From contig NC_045139.1 in the NCBI RefSeq assembly GCF_008831285.2, positions 18,954,354-19,018,353 of the forward strand: a stretch of DNA of 64,000 bases, in the 5' to 3' direction. The DNA is from Nymphaea colorata. Taxonomy: Eukaryota; Streptophyta; Magnoliopsida; Nymphaeales; Nymphaeaceae. Shown here piece by piece: positions 25,084 through 38,228 of the stretch; positions within the stretch are counted from its first letter, which is position 1, and each line of letters opens with the position of its first letter. The notes below the pieces were generated by a model. That model was not told where the DNA came from and ran no database searches. It worked only from the letters and a program-made list of their open reading frames with translations. The position numbers were made by a program, and so were the translations under genes.

Positions 25084-27035
25084 TGTTTTTCATCTTTCCC
25101 TTCGATTTGGACAAAGAAAGGTGGGTTGTCATGAAGGGGCAGAATACTTCCAATTCTGTGTAAAGGAGTCGCCTTTATGGGCTGTGAACTGAATAATTTT
25201 GGCGTTGGGCTGAGTCATCCTCTTTGTTGATTTATATTCTTGCCAGCTGCTGCCTGGTCCATCTCCTCGGGCTCTGTTTTGTGGAACCTCTCAATCTCCT
25301 TGGCTTATAGCCGCGGCCTGCCCTTCCAATTCAAAGGCCTTTTGCCCTTATTCGTGGACCACGCCACTTGGGACCACGCTCCATATATGCCTTCCTCTCT
25401 CTCAGCCCGACATGACCCTACACATTTAGATCTGCTGCCTCCAATTTAAAGCCTGATGGATGAAAGGAGATTATTGGTCTCTGTATTCGGACATGGTAAT
25501 TGTCGATCAAATGCCAAACATTGGGTTTGCCCAATCCGGGCACTTTATTGTATGTCAAACTTTGGTTTTTACAAACTTCAGGCTTTTGGTGCACTTGGGT
25601 ATTTTCAAATCTCAAGAGTTTCTAGGTTTTAAGATTTCATATTTAGTCTAAAAACATGGGACGTCAATGGATCAAATTCGAATTGAACATATTGGATGTT
25701 TCTATGTTCAGATTGAAATATGAATGAAGAAAAAATTACGTGATATTTGAATGTGATTTTTTAAACTCAAAATCCGAGTCCGATCCAAATGTGGCTTTTA
25801 AATCCACATCCGAACATGAAAGACTTGAACCACATAATGATATGTTAAGAACTTAAAGTCAAATATATGGATGTTACTTTAACATTCGATTAAGAAATGG
25901 ACGAATCTAACATGTGTTCGAGGTCTTGCAATCCACAAATCAATGACTGCAGATGCACTGAAATGAACAAAGCCCAGAAGAACATTTTTCTTGAGAAAAT
26001 GTAAATAAAGGGTCAATCGGTAGGTTTCCGATCTCATTGATTACGTGGATACCATTCTACGAAACGTAGACTTGGATCAAGAGATCATGATCAAATTGCA
26101 GAGGAAAGTGACTCTAGCAAATGTATACCAAAACTAAAAGCACAGTTTTCTTTTACAGAGTGCAAGGCCCTGACACACTTAGCTCTTTCCATTGTTGATC
26201 AGCTGATACAACACAAGCAGCAACTCAACAACAATCATATGGAGTTGTCATGGATCAGAAGCTTCCTTGTATCTGAAGTCCGAACCTAAGGAAAACAGAA
26301 TTGTGAAGCATTATCAATTCCATAACAATCAGACACAACCACAAGCTTCTTCCCATTCTTATGAGTTGCAATAGACCATCTAGAGAATCGTAAATCACAT
26401 ACGTCTGAATGTTAAAACCAGAAAAACTCAAATGAAGGGATATCATGGAAAGGAAACATGAAAGGCATAAGTTATCTGGGTTGAGTTTCTTTGCATATTT
26501 GGTTGAGATCTTGTTCTCTTCACTAGTAACTACAGAATGAGCAAAACAAACCCGTCAAACCTTTTATTAAATGCTGAAATATGGTAACCCAAAAATTGTT
26601 CCTTTGCAGAAAAGTTCTGCTAGGACTATAAAGGGGCTAATTCTTTACACACACTGTTCGTATGATGAAGTTTTGGAGATAGTATCTAGAAAAGAAAATT
26701 AAAAGTATATAAATAGCAATAGGATGATGTTTCCATGCTATGCGGATTCGTATTAGCAACTACAAAAATGCAAGAGCAGGTAGCAATCTCATCATCCATA
26801 CTTATGCTTAAGGAGGTAAAATGAAACAAGTAATGGTGATGACCTTAAAGTTTTTTTATAAGAAAAATAAACATATTATTTAATACTAAAGGAAGATTTG
26901 TTTATACTATGATTCTTTTATAATAAAAAAACCCTCAAAGTGAAACAGGATGAAATGGGATAACTGCTTGAAAGGGAAAATAGTAAAATGTGCAAACCCT
27001 ATTTTGCATATAAAACTACCTTGAAACATAAAAAA

Positions 27036-30000
27036 TTATGCCTTGAACTCGTTAACATGGATCCATTTTGTTGATGACCATTTGCTTCCTTTAATCACAG
27101 GGCAACCCGCTGTCATGAACAAGTAGTTGCAAAGTTAATACCATGACACGAAAAACAAAATTAAATGGGAAAATATAAATTGTGAACCACAAAAATGGAA
27201 TTACAAAATAATACAACCGGCAAAGTTACATGGAATGTTAGTGACCTGCTCATAGACATGGATATGAATATCGACACTTAACACATGGTCGTGATCATAG
27301 ATTCATAGTAATAACTTTTCTAGTAGCCCAACAAAAATATTATGTTGAACACAGTTCTCTGTTAGCTCAAAAAAGAAAAAGGACATGTTCTCATATCCTA
27401 TTTCAAAAGAAGAAAGAAAAACTGCCTGTCAAATGCTCATTTTATGCTACATTTGTAACAAAACAATCAGATAATTAAATTCCTTGAACCACTTGAAGGA
27501 TTAGAATCATCATAGCTCATTAGAACTGCATCATTCCCCTCAAGAAATTGTTATATTCTAAAATTGGTTCTGGGAAAACAGATCAATCAAAGAATTTCTA
27601 TAGAAATAGAATACGAAATGAGAACCAACAGACCATGCAAACTCATTGGATCAAGTGTAGCATCAGGCCTCATGCTCCAGAAGAGCAAAGCATCACCCAT
27701 CTTTGGCCTAACTGCAAGTCCAGTTTTCCCACATTCAGACAGCTCATTCCAATAAGGAACAGAACTTTCGTTAACTTTGACTGATGGAAACACAGTCTCA
27801 CCACCTTCTTCAACATCACTCCTGTAGGAACAGCTGAACTCAGTGCAGATTCTTACATGACTTCACCACACCCAAATAAAAATGAGATTCAAAAGAATGC
27901 ATGTTGAAGATGTTTCCCATACAGGTACATAAGAACAGTTGCAATCCTTTGACCTCCATTTTTGGCGTTGAATTCATCAAGGAAGTAGTCAAAGTGAGGC
28001 TCATATTTCTGCCCAGCCTCGCGGTGAAGAACTTGAAGACCCTCTCCATTTTCTAACAATATAACATTATGTTAATAAGTGGATAGAGAATTATGTGAAC
28101 AAAACAGAACTGTAACGCATAGTCTCAGAATGACTAGGAACACCATGCACATGGCCTTAGAGCTTGTCCACTAAACACTTACAGGCTACGTATGGATGAT
28201 CATCTGTGAGCTCTTTAGCTTTTTAGATTTTCTATAACTTGCTAGAGTTGAAGTTTGCATACAATATTGAATCCTTGAACTCACAAACTATTTAACAAGT
28301 TGTCATAACTATATGGCTGACAATTAAGCATCCGTACCTCTGCCAGAAATTCTGGACAAAATTCATATTGTCCACATCCAAATCAGGTATGAACCCAAGT
28401 CCTCAACATGTAACTCTATAAATAGACTGTGCATTCAGAAGTGGTTGTATATAACAGAAACTACGCTAAATTGTTGATAATAAGATTACATAGAGTTATC
28501 ACTTTCTAGTGAGAACCATAGAGGCCACACTGATGCTTTCTCTTTTCTTTTTACTCTCTTCTCTATTGCAGATCTGGATCTGCACTAACTTACCTGATAA
28601 ATCATCTTTATTGCTCCAATCCTTGATATTGCATTATCTTCTAACAGGATGATGTCAGAAGCTCTGCAGGTCCAGGATGCAGACCTCTTTTTTGTCTTGA
28701 TAGTGGCTTCATAAGTTCTTAATGAAACAACCTGTGAATTTCCTTTTGTTTGTTAACTAAATCATCAACAGCAGATAAGAAGAATGGAAATGAGGAATGT
28801 TATGAAATATGAACTAGGACAAGCCTACTTAATAACATATTAATGAAATTTCACAAGGAATGAAGGGCATGCTTACTCAGCACCTCAATAAAGGACTTAA
28901 GTAGCTATTGCTGGCTACCAAAATGCCAAATAGAAAACTTGAATATTCAGCAGATACAAAAAATGAACATCCTTGAGCTATACAGGGCTGCAACTAAAAT
29001 CCTCTTAAAGAGGGAGGCTAACATATAGAGGAGGAAGACACCCTTGGACCATGTGCAAAACCTTATGACTCAACTACAGTCTTAGGAATACCATTATCAG
29101 TTTAATCAATGGGAGCATTGGAAGCAGAAGTAACAGGGTGCCTTGCCCAAAGAAACAGAAAGAGTAAATGCAAACATACCCATAGGAATGAATGTGAAGT
29201 CTGCAATTCTCTGCTCAATGCTTGAAACAACCTTATCTTGTTTTCTTTTCAAAAACATGCCAGAACTTGTTCGTACTCTAAAATATCAATGAAGAGAACA
29301 AAAAGCCAAATGCTCCGTCAAATGCCAGGCATTTTCATTTTCAAGAAAACGAGGAAAAATACACTGTGAAGCTTGAAACCTGCTGTCATTACTCTTGCCG
29401 ATGGTGCTGTCCATTAAAGTTGAATTTTGCATGTGGGGTTTGGCAAGACTGATTAAGTACTCACATTCATCTTTTCTCTGTCAATCAAAAGTGAAAGACC
29501 AAATCTTGGTGAAATATTCCAATTGATTCCAAAAAGTGCTACTAACCATCTAAACTTCACAGCCATTCCAAAAAAGGGGTAATCCCGAAACATAAAGATT
29601 ACATAGATCTATTAAAAACTAGTGTACACCATAAGGAAATAAAGACCACAGACGTGTCAAGATTGGAGGGGCCATTACTCTATCCCAATTATGTGATATT
29701 GGCTATAGAGCTTAACTTAGTGTTACCATTTTTATGCATCTGAATGAATCTATCTTATGCATAGCAGTTAAGCCATGCAGTTACATCCTCTTATTCTCTA
29801 TAGAGCCAATCTAAGCATGAGTTTTACTACATCATCTTCATAAGTACATAAGACTCCATCGGAGAAACGGGCTTGGGAGAACCAGGAAATGAGAAACATT
29901 GGCGAACATAACTAAAGTTTTCCTGCTCCAAAAGCCAAATCAAGAAGACAAGTTGAAAAGAAAAATGGACAAGTTCTCAGATCATCTACTTGCTTGACGC

Positions 30001-30608
30001 ATTGTCGTGGATCACTGATCCTAAAATCAAAGGATCACAACATAAGAACAATCCAAACAAGAAAAAGAAGCAACACCATTTATTTCAAACTAAGCAAAAA
30101 ATTGCAAGTTGGCAATCCTTATTATCGCCTTAGTTGTTGTAATTGCCACAATCATCATCACATTCATCGTTTCTCCTTGTTATTTTTGTTAGATGGTGGG
30201 TGATGGAGGTGGTACCAAGAAACTGTGGTAGATTTGTTTCCGTTGATTCTCAGACTCTCTGAGGACAAAAGAGAACGCATCCAAATCAATAAACTAAAGT
30301 TGTGAGAGAGAGAGAGAGACAGAGAGAGAGAGAGAGTAACAGAGAAAAGTGAGAGAAAGGTACTTGCAGCTGTGGAGGTCCGTTTGGAATTTAAGGGAAG
30401 AGAGGTCGGACACGTCGAGTGAGCTCCTCTTAAGAGCAGCGTCGATGGGCGGGAAGATGATCGGCAGAGCGACAAGGCCTAGCAGTACCATCGTGACGAG
30501 CAGAAGGAAAGCCAACAGCATCATGGTCGGTTCCCACTTCCTGAATGACCACGCCGGCGAGGAAGAAACCTTTTTCGAGGAGCGGTAATGCTTCCCTTGT
30601 TTCGTCAT
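27036..30608 (-). CDS. Prolyl 4-hydroxylase, type II membrane protein
   Basis: Seven exons on the minus strand: 30608-30364, 30258-30216, 29477-29380, 29277-29180, 28052-27923, 27821-27634 and 27109-27036. All have GT-AG borders and matching phases, giving 291 residues, the usual plant P4H length. A single membrane anchor lies at about residues 29-52, after a basic cytosolic tail. The catalytic domain follows: ECEYLISLAKPHM, VRTSSGMFLKRKQDK, ADFTFIPMENGEGLQVL, YEPHFDYFLDEFN with iron ligands H181 and D183, NGGQRIATVLMYLSDVEEGGETVFP, DALLFWSMRPDATLDPMSLHAGCPV with distal ligand H267, and GSKWSSTKW with the 2-oxoglutarate lysine K277. Family enzymes act in the ER/Golgi, hydroxylating proline in extensins and arabinogalactan proteins before arabinosylation. 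Oddity: the usual WEPRAFVYHNF block is replaced by ESENQRKQIYHSFL from exon 2. Intron 1 is short (105 bp) and carries a CT repeat right after the donor. The ATG at 30608 is the first in frame. Confidence 0.93.
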
Positions 30609-33600
30609 GATCGCTGGCACGATGATGGTGAATTGCTGCTACCGCTTGATCGATCTCTCTCGTGTTTTCTTACCGTTTTTCTGCTGCAGCCTCCTGCTGC
30701 GACTTCTTCTTCATGCTCTCAGGTGGACAAGTCAGACGAAGTCAAAACCTTAAGTCAAATCTGAAATTCTTTTGAAAAAATTGCATAAAGCTACTCAAGA
30801 AATGGAAAATAACAAATCCACGCCCAAGAGATGCCCTCAATTTTTCAAACAATTTCTCAAACAACAGTTTTACGAACAGTAACCGTTAGTTTTTTCAAAA
30901 AAATGACAAAAATACCCTCCCTCTCTTCACCCCCTGAGCAGCCCCAGCCGGCTGCGCCCACCTCACGGTCACCATGTACAGCCCGATCCTGTGGATATCG
31001 TCTCTATCTCTGCCTGAGAGCAGTTATGAAGATCCATGGAAGATTAGGCGAACACTCACCATTGTAAAATGCAAGCCCATGGAGATTGATGCTTCTTCAG
31101 GCCAGGACGTTGCTTTCGACTCTCGACGGTCTCCATTCCTCCAAGGAGAAAGAGTCTTTTTAGTCCCTACAAACCATGCGTTCTTTTACATTCCTTTTCC
31201 ATTCTCCTACCTTTCATTCCCTCAACAATCGATGTGGTTTGTCGGATACTGCAACATAAATCAACGGAAGGCCACAAGCTTTGATGGGTTCATGTACCCT
31301 ACATTCGAATGCTTGCATGAATAGATGGTGTTGACAAGTACCATTCCATCTCTCTTGGGGGTGTCTGATCTTGGGGTGCTGTAGATGGTGGAAAAAAGAG
31401 CAAGATGCTTGGGTTACCAGAGAAGATGGAGGTGGAGGCGCATCCACTGTTTTTCATATTTCATCCCCTGAAATCCTTGGGAACCTTGTTTCTTTCTCCT
31501 AAAATCTGCTGCATGCTGACTTTGTTTGGCCACCATGATTTGAAGGTCTGGTATTGCGGTTTCTCTAGCCATCGCCTATAGGTCTGCAGCTTTTTCCCTC
31601 TTCCCCCCTGACTGCTGCATGCCTACACCTGGAATCTTGCCTGCCATTGTGCTGCACCTTCTTTGGCTGCTGCTCCTACCACCTCTAAACCCACTTACCG
31701 GTGCCTTTGGGCTCTCGCATTCTTCACGATCACGACCCATATGTCTAGTTGAAGCCGATGGGAGACACCGTTCTTCTCACTGTCGGAGAGGCTATAGGCG
31801 AGGAGATCATGTGGTTCACGGTCGATGGCAGCAAGGTGCAGTGCTTGTTTATTTTTATGGTAAATTTAATTGAGAAGCATAATTTTGTACATGGTTTCTC
31901 GAACGGTTTACAAGTTCCATCACAAAGCGGCTGTTAGAGAATTCAATTGAAAAGTTGAAGGTGTATTTGTTGATTTTCAAAAGTTAAGGAGTTGATTTGT
32001 TGTTGGCCTAAAAGTTGAGTGGTCTTTTGTAATTCTCTGCTTTTGTACATATCTAGTTTAATAATGTGTGTGGTGGGGATGGTTTTTGTGGGTGTGGCGG
32101 TCACGGCGTTTAAGTTGAAAGGTGCACTGTTTTTTCAATGTATATGGCGGCAACAGCGTCTAAGTTGAAAGGTTGCTCTCTTAACTGACATCAATGCAAC
32201 TGAGACGTTCGAGCCTCTCTGAGCAGTTGGGACGTATCCCTTGGTCACCCAAATTACAAACACAAGAAATTAGATCAAGTTGTTTTCCTTTTGCACCTAT
32301 TGAAGTCTTTGATGCAGGAACTTATGTGAAATGATCATTCTGTCTTGTCATTTATCTTCCTCAAAATCTTCCATTTGAATTTCTTTTATGCTTATACACC
32401 TGCATGCACGCATATACAACATCAGATGTATTAAGAAAACATCTAAATTTTCTTTTACTTTATATATTTTGTATGAACGATCAGCTTTCCCAAGGTTCGA
32501 TGTGAGATGATCTCAACCGATACAACCGTTATCCACAATTTTGTATACGTAAGGTGTTCCGCTGAATCCCAGTTCATCGATTTGGCTTACTGTCATTTCT
32601 TTTCACAGTTAAGGGGAAAACTGTTTAAAATACACGACAAAGGAGATCCAGTTCGACTTTAATAATCCTGCCAAGACTTAACACCCATCACGCTACATGA
32701 AACCCACTTACATCCTTTCTTTCCGGTGCAAAAAGGAGCTAAATTCTCTCTCTCTCTCTCGTTTATCGTCAAGGCTGACGTCTATCTTGCCCTTTGCATT
32801 GGTCAGATGATGACTTCTACTTCTGACTAACTCTCTCCTCTTCCCTCTTTCTGCTTCTGCTGCTGTTTTGGTTATTGTTCTGGTTCTGCTCACTAATTTT
32901 TCTCTTATGTTCATTTTCTTTTCTTCTGTTTTTGTTGTTTGGTGATGCGTTTTCAACAGAACTTGTTTTTCCTATGAATTTCCATTTTGCCGGCTCTTTC
33001 TCTCTCTCTCCCCTCGCGATATATTCGCCTAGAAAGATATGGTTGCTGCCTAAGTTTGCAGAGCGAGCGTTTCTGCTTAGAAAACTGCTCGGTAAGTGGC
33101 ATGCAAAGGTGGCAAAGTCTTCTTTACAACCTTAATTTCAAGGGTTTCAATGGGAACCTAATGAGCTATTAATGTCGATACGTTATGAGCTACGACATGA
33201 TAAAACGTAGCGAAGTGAATTGAAGGTTAATGAAAGCAGTCATGTCACCAACCTCCTTGTAAGATAATAAATCGATGCACCAGATCATTAAGAATTCATG
33301 CCACTGATTTTTATAGATAATTTCACTATAGTATATTGGGGAATTATGCATTTTTTTTTTTCATTTGATCTCCTGTATTACACAAAAAAGAGGTGACTAA
33401 ATGAAAAAGGAAAAAGTCAAGGACCCTTTTCTATAGTTTTGAATATAAAATAATGGTTCAAGGGGGAAATATATAATATAGCTCATAGGCTTTCATCATT
33501 TTAGTGAAAAGCAGACAGCTTTTAAGTTTTAAACTCTGCTTCATTTAGAAAGAAGAGACCTTTTAAGCCTGTTATCATCGAGCAAACATGCGACCTTACA

Positions 33601-34091
33601 AGCGAAAAATCACGTAAGAAATCATCATATCCGTGATTCTTGTTCCTGTCCTTTAACAAAAACTTATATATATATATATTTTTTCTAATCTGTAAACCCG
33701 TTGAGAAGCTATGATGAGCACACGTAAAATATATGAGACACAAGTAGAAGTACAAGCAGTTCCCTCGTGCGATTATAACGCGCGATTTTTGGAAAGTATC
33801 GCATGTCACTAGACGTGTAATCAACATTTATGAAATTATCGTCGATAAATTCGAGATACTTTGAAGATAACGGGCCCACCGCCAGGCGAAGGGCTCTCAA
33901 AGCTTTTGCGTGTAATAAGAGACATGGACACACGGAGGGCGGGGCCTTGATTGAACACCTCAAGAGCGAACACAAAGAAAAGGGAAGCTCCCTCTCAAGC
34001 TCTGACTCTGAAGCTGAGATCCGAAGTTTCAGTGGTCTTCCGGACCTTCGGTGAGAGGGACGTCAAGGGAGACGACTGTGGAGAGAGAGGA
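30609..34091. other. Divergent intergenic region between P4H and the F-box/LRR gene
   Basis: About 3.5 kb separates two divergently transcribed genes, so both promoters lie here. A CT repeat occurs near 32743-32761 and a TA run near 33665-33678. Open frames at 30974-31324 and 31619-31937 have no family resemblance. The last 150 bases are GC-richer and are probably the 5' UTR of the F-box gene, whose frame is open upstream of its chosen ATG. Confidence 0.55.
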
Positions 34092-37000
34092 ATGGCGGGT
34101 TCTTCAACCGCCACCACCATAGCTTGTGGGGACGAAGGAGGGGAGGAGGAGGAGAAGGCGGCGTCGGGATCGCTGTGCTTGGAGATGCTGCCGCAGGTGC
34201 TGCTGCAGAGCGTGATGGCCAGGCTCGACGTTTCCTCCCTATGCTCCGCTGCTTCCGCCTGCAAGGCCTTCCATGCCTCCGCCTCACAGGCCCTCTCCTT
34301 CATCCCTTCCTTCCACCTTCTGGTCAGTAGCCCCATAGATCCTCTCTCCTCCTCCCCCCACCCTCTCTCTCTCTCTGGTTGGTTTAGCGTTTCCTTTCTT
34401 TTTTGTGCAGGAAATCGCCCCGAAGCCAGAGATGGTCCGTAGGCTGCTGCCGGCGAACCCGTGCATGAGGAGCCTGAAGCTCGACTGTGCTCGGCTCGAC
34501 GATTCTTCCATCGCCCATCTGACGAAGCCTTCCCTGCAGGAGCTGTGCCTCCAGAACTGCGATATGTTCAGTTCGAGGCTTCTCTCCGAGGTTGGAAGGA
34601 ATTGCAGAGATCTGAGGTGGGTTTTATTCTCAGTCTTTTATCCCTCTGTCCTCTTTTTAAACCGGTGGGCGAGGTGTTCCCGGATGGTGATCATGCGTGG
34701 TGGTGGTGTTGATTTCCTGGGTGTTTGTCTAGGTCATTGTCTTTGGGGCTTCTTGCTGAAGGGCTCGATTCTCTCATCCATTGCTCAGATCTTGAGCAGC
34801 TGCTGCGCGGCTGCTCTAAGTTGGAGGTAACTATGATGATTCTCTTAGTCTCTTAGCTGCATTTGTTCCACTGCCAATAGGATGCTTCCGCTGCTGCAGA
34901 AAACTGTTCAGTACAGTGTTTCTGTTTATTGGCGTTTAACCTGCTCATCCCGCCCTTTCATCTTTTGGTGTGTACAAGGAGGTTACATGTATGAGGAATT
35001 CATTCTTTATTGGTGTTAGGAGCTACTAGAATCGACTTCTAATTTGTCTCGGAATGTGCAAGCTTTCTGCTCAAAATTTTTTGTGGAAACAGTTCTCTGG
35101 TCACTTCCCCTAGGATGGCTAAAAGGAAAACTTCCCCCCAATTGATGGCATGCCACTTAAGACATTGGAATGAAGAACTATTTGGATTGATCCAAGTGAA
35201 ATGGATGTAGATCTATAATTTGGATTGATCCACTTGAAATGGAAGCAAGATCTACACAATTTTCATAAAAGATGAATTTCAAGGGTTGCCTGTAGGTTTA
35301 GGTGTTGATATCTTAAGAAGAAAATTTCGAGCGTCAGAAAATGAAGTTTTGTTAGACGAATTTTACGAGTAAGCTCCAATCAGTAAATGGAGTAGGAATA
35401 TTAATCTATTTGGTATCGGCGCCAGTATTCAGGAAAAATTTCACCTGCAACCAAGCATGACATATTTGCCAGCGAGTAATTATTGTGAAGCTCTGTTGTA
35501 GTCATTAAAGTGCAGGTCACTGGATCATATAGAATAGATTCCTTCAATGTTGCTCTTGCAAGAAGATCCGTTGAACCTTCTAATCTTCCAATTGATTCAC
35601 TGGATATTTCAATAACTTCATGTAATGACAAGTTGTGCTTTCACTGTTTCTCTCGGTAGTTGGTACCGCTGCAAATTTCAATTTGCCTGAGTTGATATAA
35701 TGAAAGCCCTTGCCGTTGAAAGGATTCCTGATTTAGCTTCCCAGACATTTTTTCTGTGAGGTGAGGTGTTATTTGTCAACCTAGAGACTAGTCAGTCCAA
35801 CTGGTCGCCTGGTACAATCGACTTGGTTGACTAGTTAATGAGGCTAGTCATTGACAGACTAGTCCCTAAAGTGTGCTTTCTTAAGAAACCTATGTTTTGA
35901 ACCATCACCAATTGAACTGAGTTTCCTTTCCTTTTCAGTAGCTTTGCTTTAGCCTACCTTCAGCCTCTGATTTTAATTAGCTTTTGACTGACCTATGACC
36001 GACCTCTATTTTGTGTTAAGCTTTCTCCCTCTTCCTAGACACACTCACACACACAAACCTGCCATTGATGTGATTAATAGTAAGCTTTTATGTCTATATT
36101 ACTTTTTCGCTAAATCTTGTAGCTATGTCTGTCCTTAATTGGACCAACTTAGACTGACTAATCCTATTCCTGATTAGTCTTTCTTATGGCTTTGACTGAT
36201 CCTGAGTCTGTATTCTGGTACTGTATGACTTAGGTGCTCCATGATATTACAACAGTTTGCTCAAGTGAAATAGCTTATTTTGGTTCTGGTGGGTCTGGAA
36301 GCTGTTGATAGCTTATTTTAGTTCCTGTTCAAATTCACATCATGCAGTCTTCAGAAAATTCTAGCAGAGATGCTTGCTTAGAGATTGAAGACTATCTTGC
36401 CTAGTTATTGCCCGAGTTAATTAAGATAATGATTGTCATATGTGCCATATGATTTAGCGTCACGAAAGACCAAGTTTGTGCCACGGCATGGTTCAGAACT
36501 TGCAGTATGTATCTATTTTCTCTCTGAAAGGCTGTGCAGTTAGGTCCGCATACTGGTAAGTTATGTGCTACTGAAGTAGGTGTACTACTGTACCAATAAT
36601 TACATGTCTGTCTTGTTCACTTCACATTCTTCATAAACTGTGTATACCTTTGCTTTTCTTTTTGATTCAGAATCACAACATCAAAAAATCTGTTACTATG
36701 TTTGCTTTTGTACTTGATCCCCTTGCATGTGTGTGTGTATTAATTCCTTGCTACCTTCTTATTTATCCCAATTTTAATATATTGTATATCATGGTTGATG
36801 CAGTCATTGAGTTTGCTCCTTAGTATGTCAACATTTGTTGGACACAACTTCTCACAAGTCTGGGCATTGGCATCAGAGAAACTAGTCGTTCTGGAGATTG
36901 GCTTTATTCTGTCGGGTATGGTGAAAGAACTTCTAAGTATGAATTTGGATATTCAACGTCCACCAAATAATGCAAGGCCAGTTATTTTCCCCAATCTTCA

Positions 37001-38228
37001 AAAATTATGCCTTTCTGTAGATATCATCACAGATTCTTTGGTCAGTACAATCTCCAGAGGTCTCGTGTCACTTTCTCATCTGGACCTTCGTGATGCACCC
37101 ATGATAGAACCAATTCTAAGCTTTGATCTTACAAATTTTGGCATACAACAGATAAATCAAAATGGAAAGCTGAAGCATCTTTCACTTGTTCGAAGTCAGG
37201 AGTACCTACCTACCTACTTCAAACGAGTGAATGACCTTGGGATCCTCTTAATGTCAGAAACCTGCTCAGGTTTAGAAAGTATTCATCTTGGAGGGTTCTG
37301 TCGAATCACAGATGCAGGCTTCAGGGCAATCCTTCATTCATGCTCTAACTTGCATAAGCTTAAGGTCTGGAATGGAACTCAATTGACTGATTTGGTGTTT
37401 CATGACATATCTGCAACGTCTCTTTCTCTAACATCTGTCAGCTTGAGATCGTGTAAGTTACTGACTGACCTTTCTATCACACGGTTGTCCTCAAACAAGG
37501 ATCTTGGAATTTTAGATTTGAGAGGTTGTCGTGAGATTGGAGATGATGCATTAAAGGCTGTAAGTTGTCTTTCAAAGTTGAAGAGCTTGCAGCTAGATGG
37601 GTCCTATATTAGTGATACTGGCTTATCTTATATTGGTCATGGTGCCGCTTCTTTGGTCTCATTGTCTGTACGAGGTTGTACTAGACTGACAGACAAGTGT
37701 GTATCTTCTATATTTTCGGGTTCCCTGAGACGTTCCTTACAGGTTCTTGACCTCTCTCTCTTACCCAGTCTATCAGATGAAGGAATTCTAATGTTGGTAA
37801 AATGTGGAGTTTTGCTTGCTGAACTGCGTCTGCGCGAGTGTCCCCATATAGGGGATACTTCTGTCATGGCCCTGGCTTCGATGCAGGTAGAAGGTGGGAG
37901 GCATGGCAGTTCATTGCGTTTGCTGGATCTTTACAATTGTGGTCACATTACTAAACTAGCCCTTCGTTGGTTTTGGAAGCCTTACTTTCCCAGGTTGCGT
38001 TGGCTGGGAGTTATGGGAAGTGTTAACAGAGATATGGTTGAGGCTCTGGCTAGAAGCCGCCCCTTCTTGAATGTGGCATGCCATGGAGAGGAACTAGGAT
38101 CCCGTTGTTGGGATTCATTCAGCAACCTATGTGGGAGTGAGTATGAGGAGATCGATGAACTAGAACAATGGCTGATAGAAGGAGAGGACTGGGAAGAAGA
38201 AGAAGAGATGGAAGATGAATTGGTCTGA
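34092..38228 (+). CDS. FBL10: F-box/LRR-repeat protein, Arabidopsis FBL10 (At2g17020) type
   Basis: Four exons: 34092-34322, 34411-34616, 34733-34826 and 36804-38228, all GT-AG with matching phases, giving 651 residues (the Arabidopsis protein is of nearly the same length, from memory). Residues 30-70 form the F-box: LCLEMLPQVLLQSVMARLDVSSLCSAASACKAFHASA. The rest is RNI-type leucine-rich repeats, with recurring units such as CSGLESIHLGGFCRITDAGF, LGILDLRGCREIGDDAL, LVSLSVRGCTRLTDKCV and LRLRECPHIGDTSVMAL. The end is acidic (DELEQWLIEGEDWEEEEEME). F-box proteins join substrates to SCF (SKP1-cullin-F-box) ubiquitin ligases; the substrate here is unknown. Intron 3 is about 2 kb and holds a repeat around 35.8 kb. 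Exon 1 is GC-rich, unlike exon 4. The frame is open upstream of 34092, but the next ATG (33951) adds residues with no F-box-family resemblance, so 34092 was chosen. Confidence 0.95.
34827..36803 (+). other. Intron 3 of the F-box/LRR gene
   Basis: The intron is nearly 2 kb. At about 35775-35870 it contains several close copies of a GACTAGTC/CTAGTCA motif in both orientations, similar to sequence inside a kinase intron near 58.4 kb. No coding match is seen. Confidence 0.75.

Larger units (their letters stand above)
21174..27035. other. Intergenic region between DUF868 and P4H
   Basis: About 5.9 kb with no recognised gene. The left end should hold the DUF868 3' UTR and the right end the P4H 3' UTR. 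A 100-codon open frame at 21769-22071 has hydrophobic stretches but no family resemblance. An (ATT)n/(GTT)n microsatellite lies at 24318-24365 and a 76-bp tandem duplication at 24932-25083. Spliced non-coding transcripts cannot be excluded by eye. Confidence 0.55.

Noticed and set aside
28607-28737. Exon-like minus-strand segment with splice-like borders inside the P4H gene
   Set aside because: At first it seemed to be a broken RTSSG exon. The true exon with VRTSSGMFLKRKQDK was then found at 29277-29180, so this is intron 4.
30974-31324. 116-codon frame between P4H and the F-box gene
   Set aside because: Isolated, with no motif or neighbouring exon supporting it.
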